The position numbers and the translations under genes were made by a program. A stretch of DNA of 64,000 nucleotides from Brucella pituitosa (GTDB lineage: Bacteria; Pseudomonadota; Alphaproteobacteria; Rhizobiales; Rhizobiaceae): positions 613,112-677,111 of the forward strand of contig NZ_PYSY02000003.1 of assembly GCF_003049685.1 (NCBI RefSeq). Direction: 5' to 3'. The notes below the pieces were generated by a model. That model searched no databases. It saw only the letters and a list, made by a program, of their open reading frames with translations, and was not told where the DNA came from. Below are positions 28,330 to 38,347 of this stretch, piece after piece; positions within the stretch are counted from its first letter, which is position 1; each line of letters begins with the position of its first letter.

Positions 28330-28872
28330 CTAATAGGGGATCAGTTCGCTCGTGTCCTTGAGATATAAGGGATGTCCGGGCGAACCGTTGTTTGTAATTT
28401 TTAGGGCGTGCAGCTTAACTTTTGCTGCCCGCAAAGCATCGGTCACAGCCTGTCCGTGGTGTGCCAGTTTCTTGTGAAGTGAACCATATGCCATCACAAC
28501 AATTTCAGCGCCCAAAGCCTGTTCGACAATTGTTTGCAGATTTTCCTGCGTATTAGGAATAACACCTTGTTCCAGCAACATCTTCGGATTGGTTGCACGG
28601 TAATCCATAACATTGCATTTCACGTACCGACCATAACCCCAACGGCGTGTGAATTTCTGCTCTTTAAAAACAGTGGGATCATCAACATTGAATGCAGCGG
28701 TGCTCGGATTCATACCGATCCATAGAACATAACCAGCCTTCTCTGCCCCGTCCCAGTCGCGTGTGAGTAGCCGCCGATAGCGGCCACATTCCGAAAATAG
28801 AGCATCGCCCCTGATTTCCGATTTAACCTTGAGGCGAACCTTACCGCCGGGATCATGGAGCTCGTGGCTCAT
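28330..28872 (-). CDS. DUF1643-domain protein
   Basis: 180 residues from the ATG at 28872 (MSHELHDPG); an upstream ATG at 28899 is less likely. DUF1643 hallmarks: cysteine and arginines in FSECGRYRRLLTRDW, the invariant WIGMNPSTAAFNVDDPT, NVMDYRATNP, and the C-terminal NNGSPGHPLYLK. The function of the family is unknown; the Cys/Arg-rich front and GxPxHP tail suggest a nucleotide- or nucleic-acid-related role, but that is speculation. Intact and alone on its strand, divergent from nhaA. Confidence 0.75.
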   Translation of the reverse strand: MSHELHDPGGKVRLKVKSEIRGDALFSECGRYRRLLTRDWDGAEKAGYVLWIGMNPSTAAFNVDDPTVFKEQKFTRRWGYGRYVKCNVMDYRATNPKMLLEQGVIPNTQENLQTIVEQALGAEIVVMAYGSLHKKLAHHGQAVTDALRAAKVKLHALKITNNGSPGHPLYLKDTSELIPY

Positions 28873-29079
28873 AACTGCTTCATCTCTCTCATGTCGCATA
28901 CTGTTTCAGACTCTGCATCGCTGTTGCAGCGCTCGGATACACATTTGTCTTCTTTTCTTACGACACCAACTCTTCCGTCAAGCTAAAGATTGGTGTGGTT
29001 CAATAGGAGAACGAGGCCAGCACCAAATCGACTATGAGCATTATCGACAAGCAGCGCTTGAAATCTCAGCGTTAATTGC

Positions 29080-29166
29080 TACCTTAACGCAAGGCGTGTG
29101 CTGCGTGCGCCCAGGGACTGCCCTGAATACGGAGACTGTGTTTAACCGTTTCTGTCAGGAGCTGCC
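29080..29166 (+). promoter_or_regulatory. Structured leader of nhaA (possible cis-RNA)
   Basis: Three successive small hairpins can form just before the nhaA start: ACGC-AAG-GCGT (29087-29097), CAGGG-ACTG-CCCTG (29112-29125) and ACGG...CCGT (29129-29149). The ribosome-binding site AGGAG (29157-29161) follows directly. nhaA genes are known to carry ion-responsive leaders in several phyla; whether this is one cannot be decided by eye. Confidence 0.35.
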
Positions 29167-30336
29167 ATGGCTGGTCGCATTCAAAGTACTATTCGCAATT
29201 TTCTCGACAGTGAATCTTCAGGTGGTTTGTTGCTGATAGCATCAGCGATTGCTGCATTGCTCGTCGCAAATTCTCCGCTTGCGGAGACCTATTTCCGTAC
29301 ACTGCATGTCTATCTGGGACCTCTTTCCATTCAGCATTGGGTAAACGATGCTCTTATGGCCATTTTCTTTTTGATGGTTGGTCTTGAGATAAAGCGCGAG
29401 ATGGTTGATGGCCATCTTTCTTCCTGGCCGCGGCGCATCCTGCCCGGGGCAGCAGCTGCTGCGGGCATGGCCGTTCCCGCAATGGTCTACCTTGCGTTCA
29501 ATCTTAACAACGGCGCTTCCCACGGCTGGGCAATTCCAGCTGCAACTGATATTGCATTTGCCCTTGGTGTCATTTCGTTGCTCGGCTCCCGGGTTCCAAC
29601 ATCTCTGAAGGTTTTTCTTGCCGCTCTCGCGATCATTGACGATCTTGGCGCTGTGATCATCATTGGGATTTTCTATACGTCTGGCGTTTCAGTAATCGAT
29701 CTGGCTTTGGCTGGAGGTGTTTTCGCGGTTCTTCTGGCTTTCAATCTTGCAGGCGTAAAGCGCCTGACACCCTATCTCTTAGTCGGTATTTTACTCTGGT
29801 TCTTCACCTATCGCTCCGGCGTTCATGCAACAATTGCAGGTGTTTTGCTTGCATTGACCATTCCGATCACACGCACGCCAGCAAAGCCAGAAGCCAGCAT
29901 TTCCGAAAGTCCCTTGCATCTGCTTGAACATAGCCTGATCAAGCCTGTTGCATTCTTCATTGTACCGATATTCGGCTTTGCGAATGCCGGTGTGAGTTTC
30001 TCTGGATTGGGTCTGGACGCAATATTTGCCCCAGTCACCTTAGGTGTGGCTGCCGGATTGGCGCTTGGTAAACTCCTGGGGATTTTCGGCGCAGTTTTGC
30101 TACTGGTCAAAACGGGTATTGTGGGTCTGCCAGCTGGCGCAAGCTGGTCCCAAATGCTGGGCACCACTCTCTTATGCGGCATTGGCTTCACAATGAGCCT
30201 GTTTATCTCACTTCTCGCTTTCAACGACGCGCTGCTGCAGGACGAAGCAAAAATAGGAATTCTGATCGGTTCGCTTATCGCAGGTAGTGCTGGTTTCATT
30301 ATCCTGCGTTTCGCCAAACGAACTGATGGGCGATGA
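29167..30336 (+). CDS. nhaA: Na+/H+ antiporter NhaA
   Basis: 389 residues, full length, intact, about 12 membrane helices. The functional signature is complete: AIPAATDIAFALGV (Asp corresponding to E. coli D133), LAALAIIDDLGAVIIIG (the D163-D164 ion-binding pair), and the conserved HLLEHSLIKPVAFFIVPIFGFANAG with the lysine corresponding to K300. It exports sodium in exchange for protons across the inner membrane and matters at alkaline pH and high salt. It has its own leader with a good ribosome-binding site. Confidence 0.97.
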   Translation: MAGRIQSTIRNFLDSESSGGLLLIASAIAALLVANSPLAETYFRTLHVYLGPLSIQHWVNDALMAIFFLMVGLEIKREMVDGHLSSWPRRILPGAAAAAGMAVPAMVYLAFNLNNGASHGWAIPAATDIAFALGVISLLGSRVPTSLKVFLAALAIIDDLGAVIIIGIFYTSGVSVIDLALAGGVFAVLLAFNLAGVKRLTPYLLVGILLWFFTYRSGVHATIAGVLLALTIPITRTPAKPEASISESPLHLLEHSLIKPVAFFIVPIFGFANAGVSFSGLGLDAIFAPVTLGVAAGLALGKLLGIFGAVLLLVKTGIVGLPAGASWSQMLGTTLLCGIGFTMSLFISLLAFNDALLQDEAKIGILIGSLIAGSAGFIILRFAKRTDGR

Positions 30337-30452
30337 GCAAAAGGACGACACTTGGTTTCAGGCGCGGCTCAATGAGGCATGCCTGAAACTGGAATAGCGA
30401 TTTTCCCGAAACTGTGGACGGCCTATCTGGTCTGAACAGCACGACAAAATAG

Positions 30453-31059
30453 CTAAGATAAACGATTCGTATCCCATATCGTCAACAGCATAGTGACAGC
30501 GCGATCCAGTTGATCGCGCTTCGTGCCGTCTTTCGCTTCCAGTGCTATACCCATTAGAAATGTGTGAAGCACTCCGGCCAAAGCTGACACATCAGTCCGC
30601 TCGAAAGCTCTCCTTGTGCAATACCACGCCTGATACATTGCTCTATCCCGTGGCGATTGCGTTGACGATCTGTTGCAAGAATCTCATCCACGTGGCGATT
30701 ATCAGGCGCGCAATTGCTCGCTCCTAAAATAATCAGACAGCCGAGAGGATGAGTCTCGTCGCTTTGCATCTGCGCGGATTTTCTTAACGCCATCTCTATT
30801 GCGTCCCGCGGAGCCAATGAGAGATCGAAGAGACTTAATGTAACTTGCCCGTAAGTGGATTGGTAGCGTTCGACCACTTCCCGAAATAAGCTCTCTTCGA
30901 TCCAAAGGCCGCATAAAAGCTCGCCGGAGATATATTCCCCATCGACGCTTTCAGCTGATTGAGCGATGTCGGCTCAAATCCTTGCTCCCAAAACAGTGTC
31001 AGCGCGGCGTCAAGGGCCTTCTCTCTGTCGAATTCTCGCGGGCGTCCGGTACGTGCCAT
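30453..31059 (-). CDS. TetR-family repressor (two frame breaks)
   Basis: Reconstructed ~203 residues from the ATG at 31059. The N-terminal DNA-binding domain is clear (RTGRPREFDREKALDAALTLFWEQGFEPTSLNQL, with helix-turn-helix near residues 28-50, PASFYAAFGSKRA). One base is missing near 30886, after which VVERYQSTYGQVTLSLFD continues. A second is missing near 30597, restoring TDVSALAGVLHTFLMGIALEAKDG to the stop at 30453. Divergent from an MFS exporter with a perfect palindrome between them, so it most likely represses that exporter and itself. Confidence 0.85.
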
Positions 31060-31123
31060 CGTAATCTCCTCATATAAATATATAGTAGTCGATCCATAAT
31101 TCATTGCCAAGGGTCAAATCTTG

Positions 31124-31153
31124 CAATATATGGAATGATCGTTCCATATATTG
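31124..31153. promoter_or_regulatory. TetR operator (12-bp perfect inverted repeat)
   Basis: CAATATATGGAA (31124-31135), spacer TGATCG, then TTCCATATATTG (31142-31153). The full 30 bases are symmetric except for one central pair. It lies between divergent tetR and the MFS gene, 11 bases before the MFS start codon at 31165, an ideal position for steric repression. Confidence 0.85.
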
Positions 31154-31164
31154 AAGGACTCCTG

Positions 31165-32385
31165 ATGACCGTAACGACCGCAAACTTTCCGACCGAAAGA
31201 GAGGCGCGATTACCAATAGCTGCCCTGCTCGCTCTCGCAATGTCGGGCTTTATCTGCATCGTCACAGAAACACTCCCAGCCGGCCTGTTGCCGCAGATCG
31301 GAAATGGATTGGGCGTTTCTCAAGCTCTGGCCGGACAAACTGTAACTGCTTATGCAGTCGGATCGCTGCTCGCAGCTATTCCACTTACCATCGCAACAAG
31401 CAGCTGGAGACGCCGCAATGTCTTGCTTCTCACGCTTGCAGGCTTTCTGGTCTTCAACATGGTTACGGCTGTTTCGAACAATTATTGGCTTACACTGACT
31501 TCACGGTTCTTCGCAGGCGTAGCCGCAGGGCTGGCCTGGAGCCTTCTGGCCGGATATGCACGACGCATGGTTTCTCCGGATCAGCAAGGAAAAGCAATGG
31601 CTATCGCCATGGTCGGCACTCCCATAGCTTTATCCCTAGGTGTGCCGATTGGAACCTGGCTTGGGACAGCCGTTGGATGGCGTGCTGCATTCTGGATCAT
31701 GTCAGCATTGACCATCGTACTTGTCTTTTGGGTTATTGCTAAGGTTCCGGACTATCCTGGGATCAAAAGAAGCGGACGCATCCCACTGACAAAGGTCTTA
31801 AGGACACCGGGGGTACTGTCCGTTCTGGCCGTCGTGATCATGTGGATGCTTGCCCACAATATCCTCTATACTTATATCGCACCGTTTGTTGCCCCAGCCG
31901 GACTGAGCAACCGCGTCGATCTTGTATTGCTCGTTTTTGGTATCACAGCTCTTGCTGGCATAGGGGTTACTGGGAAACTCGTAGACCGAGCCTTGCGCAA
32001 GACGGTACTAGCCAGTCTTCTGGTATTCACGATGATAGCACTGGCATTCGCATTATTACCTGCATCACCAACTCTTGTGTTCACAGGCGTCGCGATCTGG
32101 GGGCTGACATTTGGCGGAGCCGCAACCCTGTTACAGACGGCGTTGGCAGATACAGCGGGAGACGGTGCAGATGTCGCACTGTCAATGAATGTCGTAGCCT
32201 GGAATAGTGCTGTCGCAGGAGGCGGGATTGTCGGCGGCATACTCCTGAATACTTATGGTGTTTCCTCATTCTCTTGGGCTGTCGTTCTATTGCTGGTAAT
32301 GGGCTTGATTTTGGCCTGGCGTGCCCGGTCGCGGGGATTTCCCGCAGGCCACAGAACATCCGGCACCAAAATCGCTGGACACTGA
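31165..32385 (+). CDS. MFS drug/sugar-efflux transporter (DHA1 family)
   Basis: 406 residues from the ATG at 31165, which has AAGGA 6 bases upstream; the ATG at 31135 lies inside the operator. Twelve helices are evident. The MFS motif region is atypical (LTIATSSWRRRNVLL instead of GxxxDRxGRR), and motif C appears as AMVGTPIALSLGVPIGTWLG, typical of proton antiporters. Similar proteins (AraJ/NepI/SotB type) export drugs, nucleosides or sugars; the substrate is unknown. Control by the adjacent TetR regulator is likely. Confidence 0.85.
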   Translation: MTVTTANFPTEREARLPIAALLALAMSGFICIVTETLPAGLLPQIGNGLGVSQALAGQTVTAYAVGSLLAAIPLTIATSSWRRRNVLLLTLAGFLVFNMVTAVSNNYWLTLTSRFFAGVAAGLAWSLLAGYARRMVSPDQQGKAMAIAMVGTPIALSLGVPIGTWLGTAVGWRAAFWIMSALTIVLVFWVIAKVPDYPGIKRSGRIPLTKVLRTPGVLSVLAVVIMWMLAHNILYTYIAPFVAPAGLSNRVDLVLLVFGITALAGIGVTGKLVDRALRKTVLASLLVFTMIALAFALLPASPTLVFTGVAIWGLTFGGAATLLQTALADTAGDGADVALSMNVVAWNSAVAGGGIVGGILLNTYGVSSFSWAVVLLLVMGLILAWRARSRGFPAGHRTSGTKIAGH

Positions 32386-32387
32386 AA

Positions 32388-32419
32388 TTTCGCCGCGAGA
32401 TCTTAATCTCGCGGCGAAA
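32388..32419. terminator. Strong convergent hairpin terminator
   Basis: A perfect 14-bp stem TTTCGCCGCGAGAT / ATCTCGCGGCGAAA with a CTTA loop, 3 bases after the MFS stop and 46 bases before the CUT2 ATPase stop on the other strand. The U-tract is short on both sides, but the stem is very stable. Confidence 0.8.
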
Positions 32420-32464
32420 CTCATTTAAAAGCGGATAAAAGACAACGTACTGCCCGAAAGATTG

Positions 32465-33949
32465 TCAGTGCACTGCCGCATACATAATCTCTTCCTGAGA
32501 CACATTGAGTGGGGAAAACTCTTCCACCACACGACCCTGGCGGCAAACGAGTATACGGTCAGAAAGCGCGAGGATCTCAGGTAGATAAGACGATATAACC
32601 ACGACTGCGAGTCCCTGACCTGCGAGTTCCTCAATCAAGTTATGAATTTCGGTAACAGCTCCAACATCGACACCACGTGTGGGCTCGTCGAAGATGATCA
32701 ATCTCGGCTTCTGCACGAGCGCTTTACCGATCACGACCTTCTGCTGATTACCGCCTGAAAGCTCTATAACCCGCGCCTGAGCATCAATGCTGCGGATCGC
32801 GAGCTTGTTGCTCCATGTCTCTGACAGTGCTTTCATTTCGGAAAAACTGACGAAGGGCAATCGCTCAAGCCCGGCTGCAAGCAACCCCGAATAGAGGTTT
32901 TCGGCGACAGACATCGTCTCAAAGAAGCCTTCCAGCTTGCGGTCTTCTGTGACATAGACAATGCCATCGCGCACAGCCTCGTGCGGCGTCGTATAACGTA
33001 CTGGTTTGCCCTGATATGCAATTGAACCACCGCGCAGAAAATTACGCTTGTAAATGCCGGCAATGATCTTGGCAGTCTCGGTGCGACCCGAGCCAACCAG
33101 TCCAAAGATACCTGTCGTCTGCCCTTCAAAAATGGAAAACGAAGTGTTTCGAACCATCGCGCCCATCGAAACATCCTCAACAGACAGGATTTTCAAGCCC
33201 GCCGGTCGCACTCTCTCGCGGGTCGATATATTCTGCGCAGCCACACGCCCGATCATGGCCTGAACGATTTTTCCCTGATCGAAATTGGCCGTTATGTCCG
33301 TAATAACTTTCTGTCCATCTCGCATGATGGTGATGCGGTCAGAAATCTGTAGCGCCTCTTCGAGCGCATGACTGATAAATACCACCGTCACCCGCGCGCC
33401 TTGAGACGCATAACGAGCGAGAAGAAGTGCTTTCGTTCTTCAGGTGTCAAAGTGGCGGTTGGTTCGTCAAATATAATGATTTTGGCATTAAGCCGAACGG
33501 CACGCGCTATCTCCACCATCTGGCGTTTGGCAGCGCCAAGCGTCGAAACATTCGCCGTAGGATCGACTGTAAAATTCAGCGATTGCAGGAACTGCTGGGC
33601 AGCGATCGTGATGCCGCGCAAGCGATTGAACGCTTTCTCATCACCAAGATAAAGGTTTTGCGCAACTGTCATCGAGGGACGAGACTTGTTTCCTGAAATA
33701 CCATAGCGATGCCATGCTGCAAGGCATCTGCAGGACGTGTGAACCGTATTTCCTTACCATCAAAATCAACGCGCCGGATGTGGGCTCCACAACCCCAGCA
33801 AGCAATTTACTTAAGGTCGACTTGCCCGCTCCGTTTTCACCCAGAAGCGCATGAACCTCGCCTGCACACAGGTCAAAATCAACCGCATCAACAGCGATAT
33901 TGCCATGATAGGATTTTGTGATTGCCTTGGTCTCCAGCAGGATCGTCAT
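32465..33949 (-). CDS. CUT2 sugar ABC transporter ATPase, RbsA/MglA type (three frame breaks)
   Basis: Reconstructed ~495 residues with two nucleotide-binding domains in one chain. First: LLGENGAGKSTLSKLLAG, then ALGAAKRQMVEIARA-type signature and IIIFDEPTATLTPEE. Second: degenerate Walker A GLVGSGRTETAK, EDRKLEGFF, signature IELSGGNQQKVVIGKAL, LIIFDEPTRGVDVG. One base is missing near 33770 (T run), near 33673 and near 33389. Its ATG overlaps the stop of the upstream propeller gene as ATGA. It powers import by the two neighbouring permeases. Confidence 0.88.
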
Positions 33950-35030
33950 AGTTTATCGCCTTTACCAAGATCCAGAATAAGATCCGCACCCTTTACGCTC
34001 GCGAGAACTGACTGACCTGTCTCCAGTATCGAAGTCAGTCCGTGGCGCTTGCCATCGGAACGGCTATGGAAGCTTTCAAGCGGCTGGAACCGGTTGTCGA
34101 GGCGAACAGCCAACCCATAGGAGCGTGATGGTGCCCAGGGCTTATGCACACCCATTGTCCGCACAGAACCACATTGAAGCGGCTCGAGAAAAACTCGTGC
34201 CAGACGATAGAACAGGGGCAATCCAGTGCTCTCGCTCGACCATTTTGAGCATATCGTGGCGGAATGCGTCTTCCTGCAACACAAATTCGATCAAACGGTT
34301 ACGGGGCGCAAAAAACCGATAACCAGAAGCCACCATTGGCAGACGTCGACAATTTGCCCGGATAGCCGGGAATTCTGGTCAAAACCGGCTTCACATTGGC
34401 TCGTTGGTTCTTTGGATCAACACGAACAATACGATGGGCAAAAGCTTCACTGACATGGACGGTTCCATCAGTGGCGGCATGAACACCTGATGGCCACGCA
34501 AGCTTGTCCGCCAGAAGTGTTGCTTCTCCTGTGGTGATATCAAGCTTCCAGACAGAGCCAGTGGCGCGTTTCCCCATCAGATCCTCCACCCAGTCGGACG
34601 GCGCATGATGGTTAGAACCTTGTGCAACAACAACGGTTGTCGCGTCGAGAACCGACACAGCCGTTGGGCAGACCAGCCGATTAGACCCTAAATGATCGAA
34701 TGTCCGGCCATCATGCGTCCCTCCACGAACAACAAGAGTGCCATTTTCGAGGGCGACAAGTAGTGCATCATCGGAAAGAACCGCGAGAGCAGAAATATCC
34801 GCATCATAGTCGGCAACCTTTTTAGCAGTCTCCCCCGCAATCGCGAAAATCGATGCGTTGGACGAAAAAAGCACTTTTCCTGCCCAAAGCACGAGATTAT
34901 CCGGCGCATTATGTTGAAACTGGACTGACGCATCATCCAGAGCATTATTCGGTTTGAATGCACCATCATAGGGCGGAATGGTGATTGCTTTGCCACGAAA
35001 CGGGTCAAGAAGACGGTCAATGAAACTCAT
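33946..35030 (-). CDS. SMP-30/strictosidine-synthase-like propeller protein (two or more frame breaks)
   Basis: Reconstructed ~360 residues. Blades with W-x-x-G-K-V-L-F (VLWAGKVLFSSNASIFAI), PTAVSVLDATTVVVAQG, WPSGVHAATDGTVHVSEAF and the signature RIPGYPGKLSTSANGGFWLSVF mark the strictosidine-synthase-like/SMP-30 superfamily. An extra base in the run of six A at 34310-34315 and another shift near 34170 break the tail. No signal peptide is seen, so it is probably cytosolic. It overlaps the fusion gene before it and the ATPase after it by ATGA. Members are Ca-dependent lactonases or related hydrolases; activity here is inferred. Confidence 0.75.
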
Positions 35031-37146
35031 TTCACATCTCCCCAATAGGAACTCCAACCCGTCCAGTTCGGATCTGCGCCGTCGATTTTGATGCGGCCGA
35101 TGCGATTATTGAGAATACCGCCGATATAAAGATAGCCTTTGTGCTCACGCATGGATGTCACCATAGGATGGCTGGCACCACCGAGATCACCCAAGGTCGC
35201 AACTATCTCGCCATTGTCGTCAAACTTGACCACGCCGCCGGTATTGATGTTGGGAAACAGCCATTCATCTTGCGGCAAGCGTCGCGTCATACGCTTCCGC
35301 ATGCCGGGATTGCGCAATGCGAGATCAAAACTCGGCGTGCGCATACCAAGCCAGGCCATCCAGTAAGTACCGTCCGATGCACGATTGATATTATCGGGAT
35401 AGCCCGGCATATCTCGAATAACCGTTTCAAGCGTGCCTGCCTTTGGTCCTTCAATCCAATAGCGATGAACTGTGCAAGCCCAAGATTCCGCCAGCAGCAA
35501 TGACTGACCGTCATGTGCGATGCAAACACCGTTAGCATAGCGCAGGTTTTTGAGAACAGTGCGCGTTTTGCCTGTCTTTGGATCGTAAACCAACAAACGC
35601 CCGGTAGGGCGGCTTTCAATCGAATCCAGTGCCCAGTCATGCGCGTCATAACGTGTTGTTGAGTCTGTAAACCACACCCTGCCCTGATGATCGATGTCGC
35701 AATCGTTAGGATCGCGCAGTCGCGCGTCGTCAATGACAGAAAAAAGCGACCGGCGTGTTTCCGTCGACAATACACTAACTTCACCATCGTTCGCTACTGA
35801 GTATAGGCCCATTGCGCCAACACAGGATTTAATCGAACCATCGCGGTCAATTGCAAGGCCGAGCGGGAAACCACCGATATGTGCAAATATTTCCGAGCGT
35901 TTGTAGTCCGGTGCAAAATAGCGCACGATTTCGCCATGTCTCGTACCGGCATAGAGATTATCGTCGCGATCAAGGATAACGTCTTCAGGGCCCTCAACTT
36001 CACCAATACCGATGGCTTCAGCATCCGCCAATGAATTGTTAAGCGCGTAAGGCGAGTCCGCACCGGGAACTGCTGACAAAGCCGTTTGCATCTTGTGATG
36101 CACTGGCGCGACATAAACTTCGGAAACAACCTTGTGCCGATTTTTCAGCCAACGCACATCGAATACGATAGCAAACGCCAACAGAAGTCCGAGGATCATC
36201 TGATTGGTGCCGGTGCCCGCTCCCATGCGGATCAGGCCATTGTTGATGATCAGAACTGCGACGGCCCCATAAGGCCTTTGCAATTGAACCGCGCCCGCCG
36301 CCAAGGCTGTTGCCGCCAACTACTGCTGCTGTCAATGCCAGTAATTCCAGACCAAGCCCTGAGCCCGGCCCTACACCCGAAAGACGCGCCGCAAAGAAAT
36401 AACCGGCAACGCCACAGGCTACTCCACAAACAACATAGGTCAGAAACACTGTGCGTCGCACGGGAATACCGATATTGAAAGCTGAGCGACGGGCTCCGCC
36501 GACAGCGCTTATATGCCAACCAATACGCGAGCGCGTAATAACTATGCGCAATCAGAGTGAACAGAAGCGCGATCAAAGCGCTCACAGGAATGCCCCAAAG
36601 CGTTCCAATGCCGATCCAGTCAAAGCTATCAGAATAGGCCTGCGAACTCTGGATCTGCTTACCGTAGTGGATGATCAAAATATCGTAGATTGAGCGCCCA
36701 ATGATGAGTGTGACGAGCGTCGTCAAAAATGCGCGCAGGCGCAAATAGCCTATGAGGAAGCCGTTGAACGCGCCAAAAAGAGCGCCCATGCCGACCGCTG
36801 CTATAAAAGAAATCCAGACAGGACCTTCGCCGATGTAAATGACGGAAAGTGCCGCAAAGGCAGAGAGCGCAAAGATTGAACCAACAGACAGATCAATTCC
36901 GCCACCGATAATAACCACCGTAAGACCGATGACGACGATGAGAAATTCACCAAGCTGACGCGATGTATCGAGCAAACTGCCCGCGGTGAAAAAGCCGGGA
37001 ATGAGTGAGCCGAAAATGGCAATGACAGCAATGAGAAAGACAAATGGAACCAGATTGTCGGCCCAGTTTTTAACCAGAATCTCTCCCGCAAGATGATCCG
37101 GAATTTTATTATATCGAAATCGCGCAAGCGCTTCTCTCAGTTTCAT
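35027..37146 (-). CDS. CUT2 ABC permease fused to an SMP-30-like propeller domain
   Basis: Reconstructed ~705 residues. Residues ~1-340 are an RbsC-type permease: IGLTVVIIGGGIDLSVGSIFALSAFAALSV, GALFGAFNGFLIGYLRLRAFLTTLVTL, AVGGARRSAFNIGIPV, LTAAVVGGNSLGGGRGSI, GTGTNQMILGLLLAFAIVFDV. After a short linker (KNRHKVVSEVYVAPVHH) the same frame continues into a ~330-residue propeller: EGPEDVILDRDDNLYAGTRHGEIVRY, DIDHQGRVWFTDST, YANGVCIAHDGQSLLLAES, DMPGYPDNINRASDGTYWMAW. Frame breaks lie near 36545 and 36275, both inside the permease; the junction itself is unbroken. RbsC-type C-termini face the cytosol, which would place the propeller inside. Confidence 0.85.
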
Positions 37147-37269
37147 TCGATTTATCCGGCTTTCCGCAAGGCAACAGCTGTCTTTTAGTCCCCGCCAATG
37201 GGCAGAGGCATATTGGTAAAACTGGAAAACGCGACGCCTCATAGAGCCGCGCTTTCCATAGTTTTGGCT

Positions 37270-38297
37270 TTAAATCTTCGCGGCTTCGATCGCCTTCTGG
37301 CTCCAGCAAACGCCTGGGGTCAGATCCGCTTTGGTGCGCGCGCGTTCAAGCGTGTAGAGATAACGTGCTTTGTCGCCCGGCTTTTCATTGCCCTGCAGCA
37401 ATAGTTTTATAGCGGTGACAACATCGTGCGACTGGCGAACCAGTTCACTCGTTACGATTGCGCCAAATGTACCGTCCTCGATCAGCTTGCAGTCGATTTC
37501 TTCGCCGCCGCCGGTCGTCACCAGAAAGACTTTATCTTTAAGTCCCGCATCGCGGATAGCCGCAGCTGTTCCCTGAGCCGTTGCATCCCAGAAATCGATG
37601 ATACCGCACACATCAGGATTCTGCTGAAGAAGGGTGGTAGCTGCATTGCGAGCAGTGGTCGGATCCCAGTTGGAGTCAGGCTGGCCAACAATCTTGAATT
37701 CAGGATTCTTTTCCAGAACAGCCTGGACACCAGCCCATTGATCGAGGCTCGATGCATTGACTTGATCGCCCTGTATCACGCCGATTTTCTTGCTGGAATT
37801 AGGTCCGCAACCTTTGATGACGGCTTCCGTTTCCAGTTCGCCCAATCGCTTCCAATCAGAACCGGCAAAAACATCAGACGCAAAATTCGATGGATTGTCG
37901 AGCTGAATGACAAAAATTCCGGCATCCTGCGCGCGCTTGTAAAGACGGCTATAGGAATTGATGTCAGGCGACTGCACAATCAGTACGTCTGGTTTGTTGG
38001 CCGAAGAAATCAGATCGGTGATCGCCTGTGCACCTGCATCCACGCTCCAGTTCGGATCACGCGTTTCCCAGATGCCGCCAAAGCCTTGACTTCTTCGCCG
38101 ATGAAATGGTTCCAGCCCTGTGCCAGGTCAAAGCCCATCGTCATTGGTACAAGCACCACTCGCTTGCCCTTCAACGCATTTTCGTAAGTTGCAGGCCCCG
38201 CATTGCCTGCGTCCTGCGCGGGGGCGGTCAGCGCACCAAATGCAAGCACGACACTTGCAGACAATGCGGTCAGTAATCCGCGTTTCCAGAACTTCAT
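37270..38297 (-). CDS. CUT2 periplasmic sugar-binding protein (frame broken)
   Basis: Reconstructed ~342 residues. Signal peptide MKFWKRGLLTALSASVVLAFGALTAPAQ, then a ribose/galactose-type binding fold: GKRVVLVPMTMGFDLAQGW, FGGIWETRDPNWSVDAGAQAITD (restored by one base near 38085), PDVLIVQSPDINSYSRLYKRAQDAGIFVIQLDNPSN, KIGVIQGDQVNASSLDQWAG, CGIIDFWDATAQGTAAAIRDAG. It captures the substrate for the adjacent permeases. Position between two permease genes is typical of CUT2 operons. The ligand is unknown, but the propeller proteins in the operon suggest a sugar or sugar lactone. Confidence 0.88.
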
Positions 38298-38347
38298 TTT
38301 CTATCCTTCTCCGATATGGGCAGCATGTCGCCCAGATACTTTAAATG

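Noticed and set aside
37426..38187. 253-codon plus-strand frame opposite the sugar-binding protein
   Set aside because: The minus strand encodes a clear periplasmic binding protein; the mirror frame has no support.
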